Part shown: piece by piece, positions 1-10,551 of the stretch | How the letters are laid out: every line of letters begins with the position of its first letter | Numbering within the stretch: position 1 is the stretch's first letter | Origin: Paenibacillus sp. BIC5C1 | GTDB lineage: Bacteria; Bacillota; Bacilli; Paenibacillales; Paenibacillaceae | Length of the DNA stretch: 64,000 bases | NCBI RefSeq assembly: GCF_032399705.1 | Contig: NZ_CP135922.1 | Span: 5,456,001-5,520,000, forward strand | Direction of reading: 5' to 3' | Program-made: the position numbers and the translations under genes | Notes under the pieces: model-generated | Told to the model about the DNA's origin: nothing | The model's input: only the letters and a program-made list of their open reading frames with translations | Databases searched by the model: none

Positions 1-1360
1 CTTGCTGGAACAATTGGCCGAGGTAGTTCGGATGAAGCTCCATCCTCTGGCTGAGCGTCTTAAGTGAAAGCTCATCTTGATAGTGATTTTTCACCACCTC
101 CAGCACAGACATGATATGCGGGCTGTACGTTTTCTCGGCGGTATGATATGTATCCAGCGTGTGATGAACAACTTTTCTGACCAATTGTTTCAGTTTGCTG
201 AGCGTATGAATTCTGGACAGGGGCCCGAAGATGTCTCCGTAGTCAGGCGTTTTCTCCAGTTCCTTGGCGGCCAGCATAAGCTGGATGGCAGAATTGAAGA
301 ACAGTGTTCTCGCGAGACAAAGTTCCTTACCCTCAACACTGAAGAATTCGTCGATGAACCGGTCCACCTCTGTACCTTCCCCATCCCGCAGCAGCTTGTG
401 GAATTGCTCCATCGCTGGCCCTGGCTTCTCTTGATGCTGATTGGTAGGTTCTTCGTTCTCCACTTGCATGATAAAGGTATTACAATCCATAAACAAATGA
501 TTCTGAAGCCACAGCTTGACAGACTTACAGCTCTTCGGAAAACCCAGATAGGTCGACTCGGATTGACCGATGATCCCCCATACACGTGCACCTGTGTCCT
601 CAGCAACCGCTTGCTTCATCTTGTTAAGTGCCTGGAGCTGCCATTCATCACTACTTTCCGTACCTGATGAAATGAACAGCAGCATGATGTCTCCCTCCTG
701 ATCGGGGAAACAGATGATACCGCAGCCATCCGGGAGGTCTTTGTTCCCGATCTGCTCACACTTCTCAGCAATTCCAGGCAGATACATCTGGGAATCCTCC
801 CCTTTATCCTCCCCTACAATTCGCAAAGAAGCCGCACAATATGTGGACTTATTCATGGGAATCTCAAGCAGCTGCGCACGCTCACGGAATTCTTTGGCGT
901 CAATGGTCTCGTTCGCCCACCGCTGCAAAATATTGTTGCGCAGAATCCTCCAGCTCTGATCCATCTGAATCTGGCGCATCTCTTCGTGCTCCCAATCCTG
1001 CTGCATATGCTTGATGGTCGCTTCCAGTTCATCCATATTGACTGGCTTGAGGAGGTAGTTCTCGACTCCAAGCGAGATGCCTTCCCGCACATATTTGAAT
1101 TCTTCGTAACCGCTCAAAATAATGAATTTAGTATATGGATTGCGCGCTTTAGTCTCCCGGATCAATTCAAGTCCGGTCATTTGCGGCATCATGATATCCG
1201 TAATAATCAGATCGACAGGAACCTCGTCCATCATTGCTAGCGCTTCCAACCCATTGCAAGCCGTTCCGGCAATTTGCATATTATTCTGATCCCAATCAAT
1301 GATGGCTTGCATTCCTTTCACAATAAGCGGCTCATCATCGACCAACATTACACTTCTCAT
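1..1360 (-). CDS. YesN-type response regulator, AraC-family output (partial)
   Basis: Two-component response regulator, cut by the window edge at its C-terminus; about 453 codons are visible. Reading from the ATG at 1360, the receiver domain shows MLVDDEPLIVKG, the phosphoacceptor region DLIITDIMMPQMTG and the LLKPVN lysine motif. A long linker of about 250 residues follows, and the visible end (VLEVVKNHYQDELSLKTLS) is the start of an AraC-type HTH. This is the usual YesN layout. The start ATG overlaps the kinase stop as ATGA, so the two are co-transcribed and translationally coupled. Such pairs usually control neighbouring carbohydrate uptake or glycosidase genes. The divergent alpha-mannosidase is the obvious candidate target, but that is inference. 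Confidence 0.93.
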   Translation of the reverse strand, partial: MRSVMLVDDEPLIVKGMQAIIDWDQNNMQIAGTACNGLEALAMMDEVPVDLIITDIMMPQMTGLELIRETKARNPYTKFIILSGYEEFKYVREGISLGVENYLLKPVNMDELEATIKHMQQDWEHEEMRQIQMDQSWRILRNNILQRWANETIDAKEFRERAQLLEIPMNKSTYCAASLRIVGEDKGEDSQMYLPGIAEKCEQIGNKDLPDGCGIICFPDQEGDIMLLFISSGTESSDEWQLQALNKMKQAVAEDTGARVWGIIGQSESTYLGFPKSCKSVKLWLQNHLFMDCNTFIMQVENEEPTNQHQEKPGPAMEQFHKLLRDGEGTEVDRFIDEFFSVEGKELCLARTLFFNSAIQLMLAAKELEKTPDYGDIFGPLSRIHTLSKLKQLVRKVVHHTLDTYHTAEKTYSPHIMSVLEVVKNHYQDELSLKTLSQRMELHPNYLGQLFQQ

Positions 1361-3189
1361 CCCGTTTCCTCCCTTGTAACTGGAATGCTGATGGTCACCT
1401 CACATCCTTCGCCCTCCACACTGTTCAGGTGCAGACCATAATCACTGCCATAATTCAGACGTATGCGGTCGTGCACGTTCTTAAGACCCAAAGATCGGTC
1501 AGATGTCTCAGCAGCTTCATCGCCCTTATGCAACCCATGTTGCAGTTCAAGCAATCTCTCCGCGGAAATCCCCTTTCCGTTATCCTTCACACGGATGTGA
1601 ATCACGCCGGTCTCTTCTTCGGCTGTGATGGAGATCCGGTTATCCTCATCATTTGTACGAAAACCATGCACAATGTAATTCTCAATAATCGGCTGGACCA
1701 GCAACTTGACGACCATGCTTCCCGCCGCTGCATTCTCGATATGCGTCTCCACCTGCAGCTTGTCCTCATACCGATATTGGACCAAAGCCAGGTACATGCC
1801 GCACAGCTCTATTTCCTCTGCCAAGGTTACATGGGTCTGCTTTTTGATCAAATGACGGAACATCGTGGCGAGAATATAAATCATCTGCCCTACATCCCTG
1901 GCTCCCAAACTGATGGCTTTCATGCGGATGCTTTCCAGCGTATTGTACAAAAAATGGGGATTGATCTGGGCTTGCAAAGCGACAAGCTGCGCGTTCTTTT
2001 GCTTGATCTCTGACACATATACCGTTTCTATGTAAGACTCCAGCCGATCACACATATGATTAAATCTCTGCGAAATCTGCTGCAGCTCATCTTCCCCCTC
2101 CATCTCGATACGTTTACTTAGATCACCCTCCTGCCAGCGACGCATGTAAAGCACGAGTCTGTGAATTTTTTTGGAATAACGACGGATGATGGTGAACGTC
2201 ACCGCGATGCTAATCATGATGCACAGAATCACAATCCCAATGAGGCTGAAACGAATCGCCTGAAGGCTCTGTTTGATTTGCGACTCCGGAATAATAGAAG
2301 CCACGACCATTCCCGTATTCCCGATATTCAGCAGCTGCACCTTGGAGCGCTCCTCCAGATCCACCCAATCCTCCGGCAAATTCATCTTCCCCCAGTACGG
2401 GTAGACGGTGTTGTCATACTTGCCTTGCGAATCGAAAATCACCTGACCTTCCCCTGTCATCAACATGATCCGACTGTTCTTGCCGTCGAGTCTATCTCGA
2501 AGAAGCCCTTTGATACGGTCTGTATTCAGCTCAAACATAATTGCTCCGTACTGCTTCAATGTCACGGAGTCTTTGAGCACATTCGCGTAGCTGTAAGGGG
2601 TAGGCTCATCAGCCATTTTCCCTTCGAACAGCGGTTCGCTGCCCATGTATTGCCAAGGTGCACTCCTCAGCCGCTGGAACCAGTCCTGATGCCCTGCAGG
2701 CAGCTTGGGATGATAGTAAAAGTGCTGAGTCTCCCGATTAAGCACATAGAAGAAATCCTGATCCGTGCTGTATAACACGACATTTGCAATCGAAGCCTCA
2801 TCCTTTAACAACAGACGTAATTGATAATCGAAGTTCCCTCGCTCTGTACGGTAGCTGTAAGCATATTGATTCAGACGCCAATTGAGAAAATCCTCGTATT
2901 CATGAGTCAAAAAATACTTCAGATCATCGCCGATCATGGCGTCGGTATAAATCTGCTGCACGGCATTATACAGCCGTTCGTATTGCTGATTCAGGTTGAT
3001 ACTGACAATATCCAGCTCCTGCAAACTGGCATCCATTTGTTCCTGTACCACTCGCTGTTCATAATAGCGGTAGGCCAACACCGATATGCTGATGAACAAC
3101 AGGACCATCACCATGGAATAAAAGAGCAGGATTTTGTTGAACATTTTTTTCTTCAAGTAGTTCTTATACATGGTTCGTATCCTGGACAT
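1357..3189 (-). CDS. YesM-type sensor histidine kinase
   Basis: Membrane sensor kinase of 610 aa, partner of the downstream response regulator. A first membrane helix lies at about residues 18-40, an extracellular cache-like sensor at about 45-300, and a second helix at about 310-335 (SLIGIVILCIMISIAVTF). HAMP follows, then the His_kinase segment QAQINPHFLYNTLESI containing the phospho-accepting His, and a HATPase domain with the N-box PIIENYIVHGF and the G-box DNGKGIS. A GGAGGAGG-like site lies 11 bases before ATG 3189. Family knowledge suggests it senses an extracellular sugar or cell-wall signal. The ligand cannot be read from sequence. Confidence 0.95.
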   Translation of the reverse strand: MSRIRTMYKNYLKKKMFNKILLFYSMVMVLLFISISVLAYRYYEQRVVQEQMDASLQELDIVSINLNQQYERLYNAVQQIYTDAMIGDDLKYFLTHEYEDFLNWRLNQYAYSYRTERGNFDYQLRLLLKDEASIANVVLYSTDQDFFYVLNRETQHFYYHPKLPAGHQDWFQRLRSAPWQYMGSEPLFEGKMADEPTPYSYANVLKDSVTLKQYGAIMFELNTDRIKGLLRDRLDGKNSRIMLMTGEGQVIFDSQGKYDNTVYPYWGKMNLPEDWVDLEERSKVQLLNIGNTGMVVASIIPESQIKQSLQAIRFSLIGIVILCIMISIAVTFTIIRRYSKKIHRLVLYMRRWQEGDLSKRIEMEGEDELQQISQRFNHMCDRLESYIETVYVSEIKQKNAQLVALQAQINPHFLYNTLESIRMKAISLGARDVGQMIYILATMFRHLIKKQTHVTLAEEIELCGMYLALVQYRYEDKLQVETHIENAAAGSMVVKLLVQPIIENYIVHGFRTNDEDNRISITAEEETGVIHIRVKDNGKGISAERLLELQHGLHKGDEAAETSDRSLGLKNVHDRIRLNYGSDYGLHLNSVEGEGCEVTISIPVTREETG

Positions 3190-3307
3190 TCGCGCCTGAA
3201 CACCTCCTCCAGACCAATTTCCAACTCAGTGTATCACCGTTTGGTTAAATTCGACAATCACCAGCCCTCAGAACCCGTAATCCATATTATGATTTGTCAA
3301 AATTGAA

Positions 3308-3321
3308 TGGAAGCGCTATAA
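3308..3321 (+). promoter_or_regulatory. candidate catabolite responsive element (cre)
   Basis: TGGAAGCGCTATAA matches the Bacillus cre consensus TGWAANCGNTNWCA at 12 of 14 positions. It lies in the divergent intergenic region between the kinase and the alpha-mannosidase, where CcpA control would make sense. Assignment is by motif only. Confidence 0.4.
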
Positions 3322-3421
3322 TGGGCGCATTCCCCTATAAAAGTTATGTAATACATACTCGCTTTGGATGCTCTCTATATATGAATCACTCCCCGATAAA
3401 ATGAACTGGGGGTTTTTAACG

Positions 3422-6400
3422 ATGTTTCTTACTGAAAACAAACTACAAGCACGTATTCATGAATTATCCGAGCTCCGTTACCGGAATCGTTTGCCTTTAA
3501 ATCATTTTCTTGCCTGCGAAGACCGCAGGGAAGAGATCAACCCGGTCCTGCCGGCAGATAATAGCCATTGGAAGCCTATGCATACAGGAGAAAGTTGGTC
3601 CGGTCGAGATCTCTATTTGTGGCTGCGTACAAAAGTCGAGTTCCCTGCCTCCTGGGCAGATAAACGGATTGTCGGACTGTTTGATTTTGGCGATACCGGG
3701 GGTGGTAACAATTCCGGGTTTGAATCCCTGTTCTACTGGGATGGCAAGCCGTTTCAAGGCGTAGATTCCAACCACAAGGAAGTGTTCTTTCCAGCCTCTG
3801 CCGCAGGCAGCACCAACGAGCTGGTCTTCCGCTTATGGTCCGGTCTGGAAGGTGGCGGTCAGCCCCGCAACCAGACGCATACGTTCAGACAAGCAGAACT
3901 GTGCTGGCTGGATGAAGCTGTTGATGATCTTGTATTTACAGGGTCGGCGATTCTGGAAACGGTCAACATTCTGGATGCCCATGCACCGGAACGCACAAAG
4001 CTGCTTCATGCGCTCCAGCAGTCCTTCCGCCTGATTGACTGGTCGCAGCCTAAGTCCGATGTCTTCTATTCCTCTGTGCATGACGCAAGGGATGACCTAA
4101 GCTCCCGATTGAATGCGATGGACAAGGCCTCTGATGTGACCGTTACTTGTATCGGCCATACTCATATTGACGTTGCCTGGCTGTGGCGGTTGAAGCACAC
4201 GCGCGAGAAATGCGCCCGCTCCTTCTCTACGGTCATGCGTCTGATGGAGATGTTCCCGGAGTATGTTTTCCTTCAGACACAGCCCCAATTGTACGAATAT
4301 GTGAAAGAGGACTACCCGGAACTGTACGAATCCATCAAGGAACGTGTCGCTGAAGGTCGCTGGGAAGCGGGCGGCGGCATGTGGCTGGAGGCTGACTGCA
4401 ACCTGACTTCGGGCGAATCTCTGGTCCGGCAATTGCTGATCGGTACTCGTTTTCTCAAAGAAGAATTCGGGACGGATTGCCGATATCTCTGGTTGCCAGA
4501 TGTATTCGGCTATAGCTGGTCCCTGCCGCAAATTCTTAAAAAATCCGGCATTCATACGTTCATGACGACCAAAATCAGCTGGAACCAATACAACCGCATG
4601 CCATTCGATACATTCCACTGGCGCGGAATTGACGGCTCAGAGGTGCTGACCCACTTCATTACCACGCCTGAGCCTTGGTCCGAGCCGGGTTCATGGTTCT
4701 ATACCTATAACGGGAAAATCATTCCGAAGACGGTCAAGGGCATCTGGGATGCCTACCGCGATAAGGAGATGAACCAGGATCTGCTGCTGTCGTACGGATA
4801 CGGAGACGGCGGAGGCGGAGTTAACCGTGAAATGCTGGAGATGAGACGACGGCTGGATCAACTGCCCGGACTGCCCAAGGTTAAGACAGGACGTGCAGAT
4901 GATTATTTTGAAAAGCTGCAGGAGACAGTGGAGAAAACCGATTCGTACATCCATACATGGGATGGCGAACTGTATCTGGAGTATCACCGCGGAACGTATA
5001 CCAGTCAGGCGTACAACAAATGGATGAACCGCAAGCTTGAGCTGGCTTACCGCGAAGCAGAATGGCTGAATGCATTGCAAAGTATTGTGCATAATGACTG
5101 GAATCTGTATCAAGCGAAGTCTCTGACTGCGGGTTGGAAAATCATTTTGCGCAACCAGTTCCATGACATCATTCCCGGTTCCTCCATCACAGAGGTGTAT
5201 GAGGATAGCAGAATTGAATATGCAGAAGCTGAGCAGATTGGCAGTCACGTGGACACGCAGGCTCGGATGGCTATCGCTGGCAGCGGAGAATCTCCGCATA
5301 CGTACACCATTTGGAACTCCTCCCCATGGGTCGCTACAGGAATCGTGAGCATTCCTGCGGCATCAGGTGAATTGGAAACGGGGACTTGGCTGAGCGATTC
5401 CGGTGAGATCCTGAACGCTCAATACCAGGATGCCCGTTGGTCCGTCGAGGTGAAGGATATTCCTTCGCTGGGGTACACCACCATTCACTTCCAGATCAGT
5501 ACGGTAAACGAAATCCCTGAGCATTCGCCATTCATCCACTCAGCCAATGGAATTGAGACGCCGTTCTATCTGCTCGAGTGGAACGAGAATGGGCAGTTGA
5601 CACGCCTTTACGATAAAGAGTCACACCGTGAGGTGCTTGCCAAAGGCGCTAGAGGCAATGTGCTTCAGGTGTTCGAGGACAAACCGCTTGCCCACGAAGC
5701 CTGGGATATTGATATCTTCTATCAGGAGGATATGCGAGAGATTACGAAATGCACCAGCATTGAAGTCGTAGAGATTGGGCTGCTTCAGGCCGTAATTCGC
5801 TTCGCTTGGGAATACCTCGGCTCCACAATTACGCAGAACATGACTGTATATGCCGGGCAACGGCGAATCGATTACGCCACTGAGGTGGATTGGCATGAAC
5901 AGCAGCAACTGCTGAAAGTTGCCTTCCCAGTCGGCATCCGCTCTACCGAAGCCACCTATGATATTCAGTTCGGTAACGTTAAACGGCCGACGCACTGGAA
6001 CACAAGTTGGGACTGGGCGCGTTTCGAATCCGTTGGCCATCAATGGGCGGATCTGTCCGACAGAGGTTATGGCGTCAGTTTGCTGAATGATTCCAAGTAC
6101 GGTTATGACATTAAAGATAACGTCATGCGGCTGACCCTGATCAAGAGCGCTACGCACCCTGATCCACACGCCGATCAGGGACTGCACAGCTTCACCTATG
6201 CTCTTCTTCCGCATCAGGGAGATTGGCTGGTTGGCGGAACCGTGCAGCAAGCCTGGCTTCTAAATTCTCCGGCTCGATATACAGTGGGACAATCAGAGCA
6301 ACCAAGTCGCTCCATGTTCACCTTGTCCGGCAGCACAGCCATGATCTCGGCAGTTAAGAAGGCGGAGGATTCCAATCGTGTCATCGTACGCGTTCATGAT

Positions 6401-6571
6401 TATTCCGGCAGCATGAATATGCTTGAACTGACAAGCGATCTACGGATACAAGCATGGAGAGAATGCAATCTTATGGAAGTACCGGAGGGCGAACTCCTGT
6501 ATGATACACCGATAACTTTTGCTCTTGAACCTTATGAAATCAAGACGTTTGAGATTGATCTGAGAGTATAA
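3422..6571 (+). CDS. Alpha-mannosidase, GH38 family
   Basis: Retaining alpha-mannosidase of 1049 aa, predicted cytoplasmic (no signal peptide). GH38 hallmarks are the zinc motif GHTHIDVAWLWR, the nucleophile region LWLPDVFGYSW, and a second zinc-ligand region NQFHDIIPGSS. The mid-domain and C-terminal beta-sandwich follow. I chose ATG 3422, preceded by GGGGG nine bases upstream, over an in-frame ATG at 3368 that lacks a binding site. It probably trims alpha-mannosides imported as oligosaccharides. It is divergent from a YesM/YesN pair, the common arrangement for locally regulated glycosidases. No transporter is in view. Confidence 0.93.
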   Translation: MFLTENKLQARIHELSELRYRNRLPLNHFLACEDRREEINPVLPADNSHWKPMHTGESWSGRDLYLWLRTKVEFPASWADKRIVGLFDFGDTGGGNNSGFESLFYWDGKPFQGVDSNHKEVFFPASAAGSTNELVFRLWSGLEGGGQPRNQTHTFRQAELCWLDEAVDDLVFTGSAILETVNILDAHAPERTKLLHALQQSFRLIDWSQPKSDVFYSSVHDARDDLSSRLNAMDKASDVTVTCIGHTHIDVAWLWRLKHTREKCARSFSTVMRLMEMFPEYVFLQTQPQLYEYVKEDYPELYESIKERVAEGRWEAGGGMWLEADCNLTSGESLVRQLLIGTRFLKEEFGTDCRYLWLPDVFGYSWSLPQILKKSGIHTFMTTKISWNQYNRMPFDTFHWRGIDGSEVLTHFITTPEPWSEPGSWFYTYNGKIIPKTVKGIWDAYRDKEMNQDLLLSYGYGDGGGGVNREMLEMRRRLDQLPGLPKVKTGRADDYFEKLQETVEKTDSYIHTWDGELYLEYHRGTYTSQAYNKWMNRKLELAYREAEWLNALQSIVHNDWNLYQAKSLTAGWKIILRNQFHDIIPGSSITEVYEDSRIEYAEAEQIGSHVDTQARMAIAGSGESPHTYTIWNSSPWVATGIVSIPAASGELETGTWLSDSGEILNAQYQDARWSVEVKDIPSLGYTTIHFQISTVNEIPEHSPFIHSANGIETPFYLLEWNENGQLTRLYDKESHREVLAKGARGNVLQVFEDKPLAHEAWDIDIFYQEDMREITKCTSIEVVEIGLLQAVIRFAWEYLGSTITQNMTVYAGQRRIDYATEVDWHEQQQLLKVAFPVGIRSTEATYDIQFGNVKRPTHWNTSWDWARFESVGHQWADLSDRGYGVSLLNDSKYGYDIKDNVMRLTLIKSATHPDPHADQGLHSFTYALLPHQGDWLVGGTVQQAWLLNSPARYTVGQSEQPSRSMFTLSGSTAMISAVKKAEDSNRVIVRVHDYSGSMNMLELTSDLRIQAWRECNLMEVPEGELLYDTPITFALEPYEIKTFEIDLRV

Positions 6572-6596
6572 TCCTATAACTGCAGCAGCTTAACCA

Positions 6597-6642
6597 AAGA
6601 AACGAGCAAGTCCCCAGATGATGGGCGACTTGCTCGTTTCTT
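6597..6642. terminator. bidirectional intrinsic terminator
   Basis: A 16-bp inverted repeat (AAGAAACGAGCAAGTC and its complement) with T-rich ends sits between the convergent mannosidase and monooxygenase genes. Confidence 0.85.
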
Positions 6643-6736
6643 CGTGTTGTGGTTATTCGATCGTTATGATAGGGGCTTTCTGGATCGCTTTTAAAGCATT
6701 CTAAACTGGAAGCACGTTCGATATGCGATATTTGAT

Positions 6737-8059
6737 TTATTTTACCGTCTCCAATGTATATCGATTGCGTGGAATCTCAAGATTCAAATTACCGCGCAGT
6801 GTCTCATGCTCATACTCGGTACGGAACAGGCCGCGCTCTTGTAAGACAGGTACGACCAGATCCACGAAGTCCGCGAGTCCGTTCGGCACAACTGTACGAA
6901 TGTTGAAACCGTCCGCAGCTCCCCCCTCGAACCATTCCTGAATCTGATCAGCAATCTGATCCGGTGTACCGATGAAGGATGTGCGCGGCGTTGATGCAAG
7001 CAATGCCACTTGGCGGAGAGTCAGTCCCTGTTCTCTTGCCTGCTGCTTGATCTTGTCTGTTGTACTTCGGAAGCTGTTACTGCCCAAATCACCAATCTCC
7101 GGGAAGGGATCATCCAATGGGAATTGGGCGAAGTCATAATGATCGAAGTATCGGCCCAAATAGTTCAGTGCCTGGTCAATGCTGACCAATTCCGCGATCT
7201 CCTGATATTTGCGCTCCGCTTCTTCCTCCGTTCTGCCCACAATGGGACCGATGCCAGGGAAGATCAGAATATCTTCTGCCTTACGTCCATAAGCCACCGC
7301 TCTTGCCTTCACATCCGAATAGAACTCCTTAGCTTCCTCCAGCGTCTCATGCCCCGTATATACAGCATCGGCCGATCGGGCTGCCAGATCCTTGCCGGAT
7401 TCCGAAGAACCGGCTTGGAATATTACCGGATGTCCCTGCTTGGAACGTGCCACATTGAGTGGCCCCTGGACGGAAAAGTGTTCTCCCTGGTGGTTCAACG
7501 TATGCAGTTTGGATGGATCGAAGAAAACACCATTCTCTTTGTCCCCGATAAACGCGTCATCCTCCCAGGAATCCCACAGTCCTTTAACCACATTCAGATG
7601 TTCTTCTGCAATTTCGTAGCGCAGTGCGTGGTCCGGATGTTCACCTTTGCCAAAATTCAGAGCCGAGCCTTCAAGTGGCGAAGTGACTACATTCCATCCG
7701 GCGCGTCCTCCACTAATATGGTCCAGAGAAGCAAACTGTCTTGCTACCGTGAACGGCTCACTGTATGAGGTGGACAACGTCGCAACCAACCCGATGTGTG
7801 AGGTTGCGCCCGCGAGAACAGAAAGCAGGGTTAACGGTTCAAAACGATTCAGGAAATGCGGGTTGGATTTCTCGTTAATAAATAGGCCGTCCGCAATAAA
7901 AAGCAGATCGAACTTCCCTTCCTCCGCCTTAATCGCCTGCTTCTTGTAGAAATCCAGATTTACGCTGGCATTGATTGGAATATCCGGGTGCCGCCAAAAA
8001 GAAATGCTATTTCCCACTCCATTCAAGTTTGCTCCCAATCTCAATCGTCGTTGTGACAT
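6737..8059 (-). CDS. LLM-class flavin-dependent monooxygenase (NtaA/DmoA-like)
   Basis: Flavin-dependent oxidoreductase of 440 aa, close in size to the nitrilotriacetate/dibenzothiophene monooxygenase subgroup. The N-terminus ([18 protein letters not shown]), [13 protein letters not shown], and the central [17 protein letters not shown] and GWNVVTS segments are typical FMN-TIM-barrel motifs of this subgroup. The start at 8059 is preceded by GGGAGG; an upstream in-frame start has no site. An MFS exporter gene lies directly upstream on the same strand, 83 bases away, so the two may form an operon for handling a small organic compound. The substrate is unknown. There is no flavin reductase partner nearby. 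Confidence 0.88.
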   Translation of the reverse strand: MSQRRLRLGANLNGVGNSISFWRHPDIPINASVNLDFYKKQAIKAEEGKFDLLFIADGLFINEKSNPHFLNRFEPLTLLSVLAGATSHIGLVATLSTSYSEPFTVARQFASLDHISGGRAGWNVVTSPLEGSALNFGKGEHPDHALRYEIAEEHLNVVKGLWDSWEDDAFIGDKENGVFFDPSKLHTLNHQGEHFSVQGPLNVARSKQGHPVIFQAGSSESGKDLAARSADAVYTGHETLEEAKEFYSDVKARAVAYGRKAEDILIFPGIGPIVGRTEEEAERKYQEIAELVSIDQALNYLGRYFDHYDFAQFPLDDPFPEIGDLGSNSFRSTTDKIKQQAREQGLTLRQVALLASTPRTSFIGTPDQIADQIQEWFEGGAADGFNIRTVVPNGLADFVDLVVPVLQERGLFRTEYEHETLRGNLNLEIPRNRYTLETVK

Positions 8060-8142
8060 ATAAATTCCTCCCTTTGTTGTGGTGATGAACAATGAATTCA
8101 GTTCGAGTACCTTTTTTCTCTGAGAATCGCTTCTTCATTTCA

Positions 8143-9390
8143 TCATTTCTTTATGCTGTTTCCGCCTGCTTCTGTTGCTGCCATGCCCAGTCCCGGTTTA
8201 TTCGCCTCGTTCCTTTCGCTTACCCGGACTGTCCAGGCTGCTCCCAGAAGGACAATGCCTGTCAGGAGAAATATAAAAGGAATCCCCGTCCATCCGCCCA
8301 GAAAACCGCCGAGTAACGGGCCGAGTACAATACCGAATTGATTCGCCGTCTGACTCAGACTGACAGCCCTTCCCCGAAAATCACGGTCAGCATATTTGAT
8401 GATCAACGCATTCAAGGCCGGATATACGGCTGCGAAGAACAGACCATAAACAAATCGCAAACTTCCAAAATAAATGAGGTTATACGCCGTCAGTTGCAGT
8501 AAACTGCCAATGCCACCGCCCAGCAGGCCGATAAACAACGTTTTCTCGTATCCGATCTTTCCGCCAATCCTTCCCCAGCGCGGCCCCATAATTACCGTTG
8601 CCACACCGATGGCCGAGAAGACGATTCCTGCACTAAGTGTTGCACTACTGACATCACCACCAATCTGGACCACATAAAGCGTCAGTACAGGTTCGATAAT
8701 GAGCACGGAAGTTGAAACGAGCAAAATCAAACCATAAATCCGCATTAATCCCGGCGTGGCGGCAGCTTTTTTCAAATCACCCAGAATACTGGTACGAATT
8801 ACAGTGCGGGGACCGCGGGCTTCCTTTACCCATATCACCATCACAGCCGAGAGCAGCGTAATAATTCCCGAGGCGATAAAGCATCCGCGCAGACCGATCC
8901 ACTGGCTCAGTACTCCACCCACAAGCGGTCCCAGAATTCCCCCAGCAGCCGTGGATGTGGAGATGACACCAAGCGCATAACCTACATGCTTCTCCGGTGT
9001 ATTGGTGCCGACCAACGTAATGGATGCAGGATTGAAGCCGGCCATGAGTCCCTGAAATATCCGCACAGCGATAAATGTGTAAGGATCATAAACGAAATAG
9101 TTAGCCAGATGAGCAATGGCGAGGCCAACGCCCGAACGAATCAGCATCAGTTTGCTTCCATATCTGTCAGCCAGCGAGCCCCAGAATGGAGCACATAGTC
9201 CGCTGATCAGAAAGCTGATCGAGATCGAAATGCCGGACCAGACTTCCAATCCGCTCTGGATACCGAGATCATTTTGCAGAAATAGCGGAAAGAACGGAAC
9301 AGACAAGGTGTAAGACATATGATTGAAAAATAGACCAAACCACAAAATATACAGATTTCGCTTCCAATGCGGCATCTTGGCATTCTCCAT
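8143..9390 (-). CDS. MFS transporter, drug efflux type
   Basis: Major facilitator protein of 415 aa with about 12 hydrophobic helices. The motif A region (WGSLADRYGSKLMLIRSGVG, between helices 2 and 3) and the motif C-like region (TSTAAGGILGPLVGG) resemble drug:H+ antiporters of the MdtG type. It ends in a short hydrophilic tail. The ATG at 9390 has only a weak AGGA site. It is transcribed toward the flavin monooxygenase gene and probably with it. The exported compound is unknown. Confidence 0.88.
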   Translation of the reverse strand: MENAKMPHWKRNLYILWFGLFFNHMSYTLSVPFFPLFLQNDLGIQSGLEVWSGISISISFLISGLCAPFWGSLADRYGSKLMLIRSGVGLAIAHLANYFVYDPYTFIAVRIFQGLMAGFNPASITLVGTNTPEKHVGYALGVISTSTAAGGILGPLVGGVLSQWIGLRGCFIASGIITLLSAVMVIWVKEARGPRTVIRTSILGDLKKAAATPGLMRIYGLILLVSTSVLIIEPVLTLYVVQIGGDVSSATLSAGIVFSAIGVATVIMGPRWGRIGGKIGYEKTLFIGLLGGGIGSLLQLTAYNLIYFGSLRFVYGLFFAAVYPALNALIIKYADRDFRGRAVSLSQTANQFGIVLGPLLGGFLGGWTGIPFIFLLTGIVLLGAAWTVRVSERNEANKPGLGMAATEAGGNSIKK

Positions 9391-9531
9391 ACTATATAAT
9401 TCCTATATAAAAAGTAGGTTATTATCCATATTAGGATACCGTCACTGGAAAGTATAATAGAAAAGTTCAATAGACCCATTCAAGAATTAAATGAATGGAT
9501 CTGTTTTATGCTGCTATTTTGACCGTAAAAA

Positions 9532-9972
9532 TTACTTCACTTGAACGGACATGAATACATCCACCTCATCTTCACTGTCCAAAACAAACCCAAAGCGCTC
9601 ATACAAACGCCGAGCTGGACTGCCCTGCAATACATTTAAAGTAACACGTTTGCCCTTAACGTCATCCCGTTTCAGTAGCATATTCAGCACTTGGGTCCCT
9701 ATTTGCCGACCCTGATAATCGGGATGGATATAGAAATGTTCCAGCAGCATCTCCTCTGACTTGGGCTTCAATGCTACACACCCCACCATTTCACCCTCGA
9801 ACTCGATAATCCATGTATACTCAGGATCAAATGTATTACGGAAACGTTCACGAACCTTCAAATCATCGTATCTTCCCAACCGGTTTAGATCATCATATAG
9901 AACCAAAGCTCGCAACTCAGCAAGGTGCTCCTCATCTGCCTGCTTGGATTGACGCATGGTTATTTGGATCAT
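9532..9972 (-). CDS. GNAT family N-acetyltransferase
   Basis: 146-aa acetyltransferase with a single GNAT fold. EHFYIHPDYQGRQIGTQVLN carries the acetyl-CoA pyrophosphate loop (Q-G-R-x-I-G), and ARRLYERFGFVL is the C-terminal motif B helix and strand. AAAGGAG precedes the ATG. The acceptor substrate cannot be predicted. It sits 39 bases downstream of the SMI1/KNR4-like gene on the same strand. Confidence 0.9.
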   Translation of the reverse strand: MIQITMRQSKQADEEHLAELRALVLYDDLNRLGRYDDLKVRERFRNTFDPEYTWIIEFEGEMVGCVALKPKSEEMLLEHFYIHPDYQGRQIGTQVLNMLLKRDDVKGKRVTLNVLQGSPARRLYERFGFVLDSEDEVDVFMSVQVK

Positions 9973-10011
9973 TGAAAGGACTCCTTTTACGTTTATTCGA
10001 ATTCATGCTGC

Positions 10012-10551
10012 CTACGTTGCATTGTCCTCATCCTTTTCTTCCAGACACTTCTGAATGAATTCAAATAACCCCGCAGCTTCAATTGATCGATGTCCCCAAT
10101 CATGCCAAAAATACAACACCTGTCCTACCGTTCCAGAACCTGATGGGTCTGTGTCCAGACATAGATAATCCCCACCACCATTTTCTGCGATCGGAATCCA
10201 TTTGCAGTTCCACAGTACTGGCTTAATGGCATCATCTTCAATCTCCGGTTCCATATCATCCGGGTCGAATTCTTCCTGCAAAAACGCCCAATTCTCCTTA
10301 ACCTGATCCAGAGGCGACAATGTCAGGTTCCGCACAAAGCAATCTACGCCAACATTCCAGACTTGTCCGTTATGTACACGATACAGAGCCTTCATCTCTT
10401 CAGGCAATGTCACCCCAAGTTGATTTTCCACAGATTGAAAATCTTCATCGCTCGCACCAGGTTGAAGATTGAGCGCTACCTCAAAATCTGCATTTGCTCC
10501 TGTTCCTTTTGCAATAATACGTTGCCATAGCAGCTCTGCTTGCTCGATCAT
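10012..10551 (-). CDS. SMI1/KNR4 family protein
   Basis: 179-aa soluble acidic protein of the SMI1/KNR4 (SUKH) superfamily. The N-terminal half has the characteristic GASDEDFQSVENQLGVTLPE and LPEEMKALYRVHNGQ segments, and a later strand reads WIPIAENGGGDYLCLD. Members often act as immunity proteins to polymorphic toxins, but many are stand-alone with unknown role. AGGAGG lies six bases before the ATG at 10551; the ATG six bases earlier abuts the site and is less likely. No toxin gene is adjacent. Confidence 0.9.
   Translation of the reverse strand: MIEQAELLWQRIIAKGTGANADFEVALNLQPGASDEDFQSVENQLGVTLPEEMKALYRVHNGQVWNVGVDCFVRNLTLSPLDQVKENWAFLQEEFDPDDMEPEIEDDAIKPVLWNCKWIPIAENGGGDYLCLDTDPSGSGTVGQVLYFWHDWGHRSIEAAGLFEFIQKCLEEKDEDNAT

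Noticed and set aside
9473..9501. GACCCATTCA/TGAATGGATC hairpin
   Set aside because: It lacks a U-tract in the minus direction needed for the GNAT gene, and no plus-strand gene precedes it.
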